From: Thermodesulfobacteriota bacterium
Lineage (GTDB): Bacteria; Desulfobacterota; DSM-4660; Desulfatiglandales; Desulfatiglandaceae
Length of the DNA stretch: 64,000 nucleotides
Direction: 5' to 3'
Assembly: GCA_028278625.1 (NCBI GenBank)
Contig: JANQDY010000074.1
Location: 4,391-68,390 of the forward strand
The translations under genes were made by a program, and so were the position numbers. Under the pieces are notes generated by a model that ran no database searches, had not been told where the DNA came from, and worked only from the letters and a program-made list of their open reading frames with translations. Shown here piece by piece: positions 63,991-64,000 of the stretch (its first letter is position 1; the number at the start of each line of letters is the position of its first letter).

Positions 63991-64000
63991 ATTCCAAAAA

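Overview
The window looks like a chromosomal segment of an anaerobic, Gram-negative bacterium, most plausibly a sulfate-reducing or syntrophic Desulfobacterota (former Deltaproteobacteria). This is inferred from gene content: a 4-hydroxybutyryl-CoA dehydratase homologue beside a Liv-type ABC transporter, squalene-hopene cyclase, type IV pilins, outer-membrane and LPS-type genes, and a multi-PAS protein with a cysteine-rich tail. No rRNA, tRNA or CRISPR array was seen.

Left arm, 1-6.9 kb, minus strand: one catabolic operon read right to left. It has a sigma70-like promoter with a repeated near-palindromic operator, a decayed short-chain dehydrogenase remnant, a dehydratase retaining all four Fe-S ligands of the AbfD family, an SDR, LivG, LivF, a periplasmic binding protein, LivH and LivM (cut by the window edge). 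A hairpin follows the binding-protein gene. The layout suggests import and CoA-dependent breakdown of a small organic acid.

7-24 kb: envelope and lipid genes. A DUF2950/DUF3300 pair lies divergent from an Lrp/AsnC regulator and an FAD oxidoreductase. A squalene-hopene cyclase follows, preceded by a strong promoter, a TetR-type operator and a TetR gene reduced to 31 codons. Next comes an operon of a DUF547 protein, a mercuric-reductase-like flavoprotein, a GH63-like hydrolase fused to a second DUF547 domain, and a LysM transglycosylase. DUF4139 and DUF481 proteins close the region.

23.4-28.3 kb: surface-glycan genes (WaaE-like glycosyltransferase, O-antigen ligase, two further glycosyltransferases, a GT10 fucosyltransferase-like enzyme). 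An intact two-ORF insertion sequence of about 2.8 kb, probably using a -1 frameshift, sits beside them at 28.4-31.2 kb.

31.3-38.2 kb: an amino-acid antiporter with an Orn/Lys/Arg decarboxylase (acid-resistance or polyamine type), a small membrane protein, a lipoprotein and a YyaL-type thioredoxin-domain protein. 38.6-57.9 kb: two tandem type IV pilins, then a large locus with a GT9 enzyme, GtrA flippase, two polyprenyl-phosphate sugar synthase-like GT2 enzymes, six or seven polytopic GT-C-like proteins (several with TPRs), a methyltransferase and a YdjC/HpnK-type deacetylase. It reads as a lipid-linked sugar pathway ending in glycosylation of proteins or lipids; pilin is an obvious but unproven acceptor.

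58.2-64 kb: a PAS/GAF sensor without a kinase domain, about 1 kb without a recognisable gene, a secreted beta-helix protein, and what may be a transposase remnant at the edge.
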